From Hyphomonas sp. (GTDB lineage Bacteria > Pseudomonadota > Alphaproteobacteria > Caulobacterales > Hyphomonadaceae): 64,000 nucleotides of DNA. The DNA lies in contig NZ_CP051230.1 of assembly GCF_017792385.1 (NCBI RefSeq), positions 496,001 through 560,000 on the forward strand, written 5' to 3'. The translations under genes were made by a program, and so were the position numbers. Positions 61,201-64,000 of the stretch are shown here, piece after piece. How positions within the stretch are numbered: the first letter of the stretch is position 1; every line of letters begins with the position of its first letter. The notes beneath the pieces were generated by a model. The model was not told where the DNA came from. It made no database searches and saw only the letters and a program-made list of their open reading frames with translations.

Positions 61201-61346
61201 GTCAGGGTCTCTTCACCCGCATCCTGTGCCTGCGCTGCCAATGGCAGGGCTGACAGCAGAGACGCCGCGGACGCGCTGCACAGCAGCGTTCCCCATTTTG
61301 TTTTCCGTGCAGAAGTCGCACGGATCTTGTCCGTGGAAACAGTCAT
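58257..61346 (-). CDS. TonB-dependent receptor (Caulobacter/Xanthomonas type)
   Basis: The 1029-residue outer-membrane receptor has a signal peptide to about residue 41 (AAQAQ), a plug (about 55-180, with RGSLERAMDIKR, VDAISAEDIGKFPDTNLAESLQRI and VRGFGPGFNLVTLNGR) and a beta-barrel ending in Phe. These plug motifs match the TonB-Xanth-Caul subfamily that often imports carbohydrate or other large substrates. A GGGAGG site is 6 bases before the ATG. It is the first gene of the locus; the candidate operator lies 177 bases upstream. Confidence 0.95.
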   Translation of the reverse strand: MTVSTDKIRATSARKTKWGTLLCSASAASLLSALPLAAQAQDAGEETLTQDVVVVQGIRGSLERAMDIKRDSNGVVDAISAEDIGKFPDTNLAESLQRITGVSINRVNGEGSEITVRGFGPGFNLVTLNGRTMPTAKVRAIGTRGNYGAGGDRAFDFANLASEGVNGLEVYKTGQAVLPSGGIGATVNIKTRTPFDDPGTNFSISAKAMNDTSVEAGDDFTPELSGLASWTDDSDRFGIGLFGSYSKRDSGAPTQQVNDWIVRESADGSIDGSYTRGDGSTQITNPPAAGQLYAIAQDSRYDFSDLSRERLNGQLVLQFRPMDNLTLTGDYTYAKNEYDELRYEQTNWFATPLDQIIFDNDGPVATAVFMQENNNGSKDIGFEQTNRATKDELNSLGFNAEWEVNDRATVIFDAHSSKSESGGNNPLGHTATFVTFGAPVILQHSVDYRSGYPIQSYTIDDSVRGNGNGVLDVGDLGTQVQRSNSSRMEHQVDEIDLRVVWDFDNSSLTVGGNYRDTEMDRWTRTTQQDLGSWGISNPGDVEQFAPGLVDTYCLSCLFDDVNVGQADVAFRADAAKLFPLLQAAYPGNSVNVSETADTVQEEITSLFAAFQMESEFLDRPARVNLGLRYEETEVTSITEQSVPSDILWTADNDFLVVQSGDKQDVSGSGSYDHLLPNVDFQVDVTDNIVARASYSKTIGRVGYSSLFASTTANQPNRPTAFGGSLTGASQNPGLLPLESDNFDISVEWYYGDTSYVSAGYFDKRVKNFIGNGVVERNLFGLRDPASGAAGSRSGDALDIINDLGVDQSEANLFTLTALIEANGGDLAAAQAEFQSQLVGGALPQSYVDQILGQYDVSSDANDPLAIFSVNQPINNREGNIDGMEFAWQHFFGDTGFGFQANYTLVNGDVELDPAASIDENQFALVGLSDTANLTAIYEKYGFSARLAYNWRDTFLLATNQGGDRSGTYVEDYGQYDLNVSYDINEQLAVSFEGINLTGEDQRIYHRVPEQVFYVYELSPRYLLGLRYKF

Positions 61347-61831
61347 TACAATCCTCCCTGAGACAGGCCACTCACAACGGTGCCGGTCTTCAATGCTTGT
61401 CTCGGCCAGGTGGACTGCCCCTGCACTCCGACCTACCCGGAGAGCAATCCACCATCAAATGTTTGCGCTATCAAGTGTCAGAGATCGAAAAATCCTGTTT
61501 CCCGATTGCCGGAATGCGCAGGATGAAACCGTTTTCATGGCGGGGTTTACAGAATTTCGTATGTAATAATCGGGACTTGGCAGGATTTCGACGCGTGTGA
61601 GCAGGTGCAGCAGCAAAATTTTCAGAGAAAGGTTTTTCGAGAAAAATGACAAGGTTGGCATTTTGGCCACACTCCATGATCACGTGGAACCGATTCCGCA
61701 CCGAAAAAACCTAGTGCGGGCTGGATCAAGACTCGCGGTCCAGCCTCCGCAAGACTGAGGAGGTTGCAGCGAATTCGGCTGATTCCCTGCGCCGCGTGGA
61801 TATATCCAATACAGCCGGGAAAAAGTTTCAC
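61347..61831. other. Long divergent intergenic region of the receptor and amidohydrolase genes
   Basis: The 485 bases hold the promoters of both genes. The part from about 61450 to 61700 is richer in A+T than the surroundings. The only clear element is the palindrome at 61523-61538; no RNA gene or small ORF was identified. Confidence 0.6.
61523..61538. promoter_or_regulatory. LacI/GalR-type operator candidate upstream of the TonB-receptor gene
   Basis: ATGAAACCGTTTTCAT is symmetric over 14 of 16 bases with a central CG, the form bound by LacI/GalR repressors. It lies 177-192 bases upstream of the receptor ATG and 294 bases from the amidohydrolase ATG. No LacI gene is present in the window, so the binding protein would be encoded elsewhere. 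Confidence 0.6.
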
Positions 61832-63229
61832 ATGACCTCTCCCTCCCCTGTCGACCTGCTCATCCGAAACGCCTGGATCGTGACGATGGATTCCGGACGC
61901 CGGATCCTGCGCGACGGGGCTCTTGCGATTCAGGGCAACCGGATCCACAGCGTCGGCCCGGATGAGGAGATCAGCCCCGGCCTCGCGCCGCGCGAGACGC
62001 TGGACGGATCCGGTTTCGTGATCACGCCGGGCTTCGTGAATTGCCATGTCCACATTACGGGTGAGCCGCTGACCCGCGGTGTCGTGCCGGACAATACCGA
62101 CTGGGCCGAGAATGTGTTCGGCTGGCTGATCCCCCTGTACATGACGCAGACCCCGGAAGACGAGCGATTGTCTGCGCAGTTTGCGGCGCTGGAAATGCTG
62201 CGCACGGGCACGACCTGTTTCATCGAGGCCGGGACGATCCTGGATCTGGGCGCTGTGGCCGACGGGCTCGCCGCCACCGGCATACGCGGCCGCATCGGTC
62301 AGTGGCTGCAGGACCGGGCGTTTGCGCCGGACGATGACCAGGCCGTTCTGACCCGGTCCGCCATTGACCGCATGGTCGCGCAGGCCGACGCCTATCCTCA
62401 GGCCGATGACGCGCTGATCGCCGCCTGGCCCCTGCTTGTCGGTCACAATACGGCGACGGATGATCTGTGGCGGGCAGCGACCGATCTTGCGCGCGCGCGT
62501 GGGCTGGGCGTCAGCGCGCATATGAGCGCCGACCGCGCGGATCCGGACTTCTATCTGCAGACCGCCGGCAAGCGGGCCATCGCCCATCTGGCGGAGATTG
62601 ACGCGCTCGGCCCGCACCTGTCGCTGACCCATGCAGTGCATTTGGATCAGGCGGAAGTGGACCTGCTGGCTTCAACCGGCACCCATGTGACCCACTGCCC
62701 CATGACCGCGATGAAGGGCGGGTATGGCGCGAGTTCTGCCGGCCTGTTTCCGGAAATGGCCGCAGCCGGCGTCAACATTCAGCTGGGCACCGATGGCAAC
62801 AATAACGGCAATTCGGGAGACCTGATGCGCGCCATGTTCGCCATGGCGGGCCTGTTCAAGGATGCCCGCCAGGACGCAAACCTGTTTTCGGCCTACAAGG
62901 TTCTCGAGGCCGCAACGATCAAGGGCGCCAAGGGCGCGCAGATGGAAGACCAGATCGGCTCGCTCGAACCCGGCAAGAAGGCCGATTTCGTCCTGCACGA
63001 CCGCAACCGACCGGAATGGGTGCCGCTGTTCAACCCCGTCAACCAGCTGGTCTATTCTGCAGACGGACGGGGCGTGCACAGCGTCTGGGTCGATGGCCGC
63101 CGCGTGGTGGACACGTATCGCTCCACCCTGATCGACGAACACCGGCTGCTGGCCGACGTCCAGGCCGCCGGCATGGCGCTGATGGCCCGGGAGGGCCGCG
63201 CCATCCCGTCCGAATGGCCGGTCCTGTGA
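61832..63229 (+). CDS. Amidohydrolase-superfamily deaminase (Atz/Trz or MtaD-like)
   Basis: The 465-residue metal enzyme has zinc ligands H72/H74 (NCHVH), H230 (SAHMS), H267/270 (LTHAVH) and Asp321 (LGTDGNN), the set of Atz/Trz chlorohydrolases and MTA/SAH deaminases. Length and the C-terminal GSLEPGKKADFVLHD agree. The exact substrate is open; S-adenosylhomocysteine, methylthioadenosine and guanine-type compounds are candidates. The ATG at 61832 was preferred to an in-frame GTG at 61796. Confidence 0.88.
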   Translation: MTSPSPVDLLIRNAWIVTMDSGRRILRDGALAIQGNRIHSVGPDEEISPGLAPRETLDGSGFVITPGFVNCHVHITGEPLTRGVVPDNTDWAENVFGWLIPLYMTQTPEDERLSAQFAALEMLRTGTTCFIEAGTILDLGAVADGLAATGIRGRIGQWLQDRAFAPDDDQAVLTRSAIDRMVAQADAYPQADDALIAAWPLLVGHNTATDDLWRAATDLARARGLGVSAHMSADRADPDFYLQTAGKRAIAHLAEIDALGPHLSLTHAVHLDQAEVDLLASTGTHVTHCPMTAMKGGYGASSAGLFPEMAAAGVNIQLGTDGNNNGNSGDLMRAMFAMAGLFKDARQDANLFSAYKVLEAATIKGAKGAQMEDQIGSLEPGKKADFVLHDRNRPEWVPLFNPVNQLVYSADGRGVHSVWVDGRRVVDTYRSTLIDEHRLLADVQAAGMALMAREGRAIPSEWPVL

Positions 63230-63249
63230 TGCCGCACTGTCGAGGAAAC

Positions 63250-63325
63250 TGGTGGGCGGTAACGGGCTCGAACCGCTGACCCTCTCGGTGTAAACGAGAT
63301 GCTCTACCAACTGAGCTAACCGCCC
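63250..63325 (-). tRNA. tRNA-Val (anticodon UAC)
   Basis: The reverse strand folds as a cloverleaf: acceptor arm GGGCGGT (63325-63319) with ACCGCCC (63260-63254), D-arm GCTC/GAGC, anticodon arm TCTCG-loop-CGAGA with loop TTTACAC giving anticodon UAC, and T-arm containing TTCGAGC. The discriminator A is at 63253 and the 3' CCA is encoded (63252-63250). It reads GUA, plus GUG/GUU by wobble if modified. It lies downstream of lon on the same strand, after the lon terminator. Confidence 0.97.
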
Positions 63326-63355
63326 CAGTCCCGCTCAAATGCACGGGCTTGACGG

Positions 63356-63393
63356 AAAAAGCAAGACGGCCGCTCAGCGTATGAGCGGCCGTC
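63356..63393 (-). terminator. Terminator of lon
   Basis: A 12-base perfect stem, GACGGCCGCTCA (63365-63376) / TGAGCGGCCGTC (63382-63393), with a 5-base loop. On the minus strand it is followed by TTGC and then TTTTT. It is 22 bases after the lon stop. Confidence 0.9.
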
Positions 63394-63414
63394 TGCAGAT
63401 CGGGATGCCGGAGG

Positions 63415-64000
63415 CTAGTGCGGCCGGGCCGGATCCGTGGTCGTGTTGCCGGACTGGCCTGCCAGGGACGCCTGCAGCGCCGCCTCGTCGGCTTCAGACC
63501 ATTCGATCGGCGACAACGGCCGCGTCAGGGCAATTTCCAGCACCTCATTGATGTCGGAAACCGGCACGATGCGCAGGCCCGTCTTCACATTCTCCGGAAT
63601 GTCCTCGAGATCCTTCTCGTTCTCGGCCGGGATCAGCACCGTCTTGATACCGCCGCGCAGGGCCGCAAGAAGCTTCTCCTTCAGGCCGCCGATCGGCAGG
63701 ACACGTCCGCGCAGGGACACCTCGCCCGTCATGGCCACTTCCCGGTCCACCGGATTGCCGGTGAGCAGGGACACGATGGCCGTGGTCATGGCGATACCGG
63801 CCGACGGGCCATCCTTCGGGGTTGCGCCATCCGGCACGTGCACGTGGATGTCCGTTGTGTTGAACACGGTCGGCTTGATGCCAAGCATGACCGAACGCGA
63901 GCGCACCAGCGAGCTGGCAGCCTGGATCGACTCCTTCATGACGTCACGGAGATTGCCCGTCACTTTCATGTTGCCGCGTCCCGGCATCTTGACCGCCTCG
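63415..64000 (-). CDS. lon: Lon ATP-dependent protease, C-terminal proteolytic domain (cut by window edge)
   Basis: The last 195 codons of Lon run off the right edge. The catalytic Ser is in PKDGPSAGIAM and the dyad Lys in GGLKEKLLAALRGG, both canonical. ALTRPLSPIEWSEADEAA forms the tail after the catalytic domain, with a short disordered end. Lon degrades misfolded and regulatory proteins; in Caulobacter relatives it also removes CcrM, DnaA and SciP. The upstream domains are outside the window. Confidence 0.96.
   Translation of the reverse strand, partial: EAVKMPGRGNMKVTGNLRDVMKESIQAASSLVRSRSVMLGIKPTVFNTTDIHVHVPDGATPKDGPSAGIAMTTAIVSLLTGNPVDREVAMTGEVSLRGRVLPIGGLKEKLLAALRGGIKTVLIPAENEKDLEDIPENVKTGLRIVPVSDINEVLEIALTRPLSPIEWSEADEAALQASLAGQSGNTTTDPARPH

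Noticed and set aside
1..64000. Mobile elements, CRISPR arrays or prophage
   Set aside because: No transposase, integrase, phage structural gene, repeat-spacer array or terminal repeats were found in either strand; the small AT-rich gene at 13225-13548 has no flanking repeats.

Overview
The window looks like an ordinary chromosomal stretch of a high-GC alphaproteobacterium, most likely of the Hyphomonas/Caulobacter side of the class. Support for this comes from the tryptophan halogenase-cupin-SapC-TonB receptor locus, a receptor plug of the Caulobacter/Xanthomonas type, a PleC/DivJ-like histidine kinase, a full-consensus CtrA-type box (TTAA-N7-TTAAC) upstream of mreB, and Mla-type permeases fused to STAS domains. 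No insertion sequence, phage gene, CRISPR array or rRNA was seen. There is one tRNA (Val, anticodon UAC). Both ends cut genes: typA at the left and lon at the right.

Layout. 0-9.8 kb: typA (partial), nudC, a histone H1-like Lys/Ala protein, a YHS/DoxX pair divergent from a LysR regulator, pheA, a membrane-anchored cytochrome c with a long acidic tail, an NlpC/P60 peptidase with a MarR regulator, a Zur-like Fur protein, a thioesterase and an aromatic aminotransferase. 9.9-15.8 kb: DUF1206 and a tyrosine/phenylalanine breakdown operon (hppD, VOC protein, small membrane protein, fumarylacetoacetase, scoA, scoB) divergent from a MarR gene. Homogentisate dioxygenase and maleylacetoacetate isomerase are not in the window. 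15.8-22.5 kb: an SLC13/RCK transporter, a hydrolase, a DUF4197 lipoprotein and a BlaI/M56 sensor pair. 22.5-30.1 kb: kdsB, a histidine-phosphatase homologue, a PAS sensor kinase and pepN. 30.3-36.1 kb: two acyl-CoA dehydrogenases and a four-gene MlaEFD-lipoprotein lipid transport operon. 36.2-42.6 kb: dipeptide epimerase, thioesterase, DUF423, proline iminopeptidase and a sodium:neurotransmitter-type symporter. 42.6-48.4 kb: the rod-shape operon mreB-mreC-mreD-mrdA-rodA. 48.5-53.3 kb: a divergent GT-C/GT2 pair and a sensor-kinase-like protein whose phosphoacceptor His is Ala. 53.4-63.2 kb: a flavin oxidoreductase, the halogenase/cupin/SapC/TonB-receptor locus with a LacI-type operator, and an amidohydrolase. 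63.2-64 kb: tRNA-Val and lon.

The items most worth follow-up are the halogenase-JmjC-SapC-receptor locus and its candidate operator, the His-to-Ala sensor kinase, the BlaI/M56 pair whose sensor carries an acidic coiled-coil instead of a penicillin-binding domain, the CtrA-type box at the mre operon, and a recurring architecture in which six convergent gene pairs share one CTAG as overlapping stop codons.
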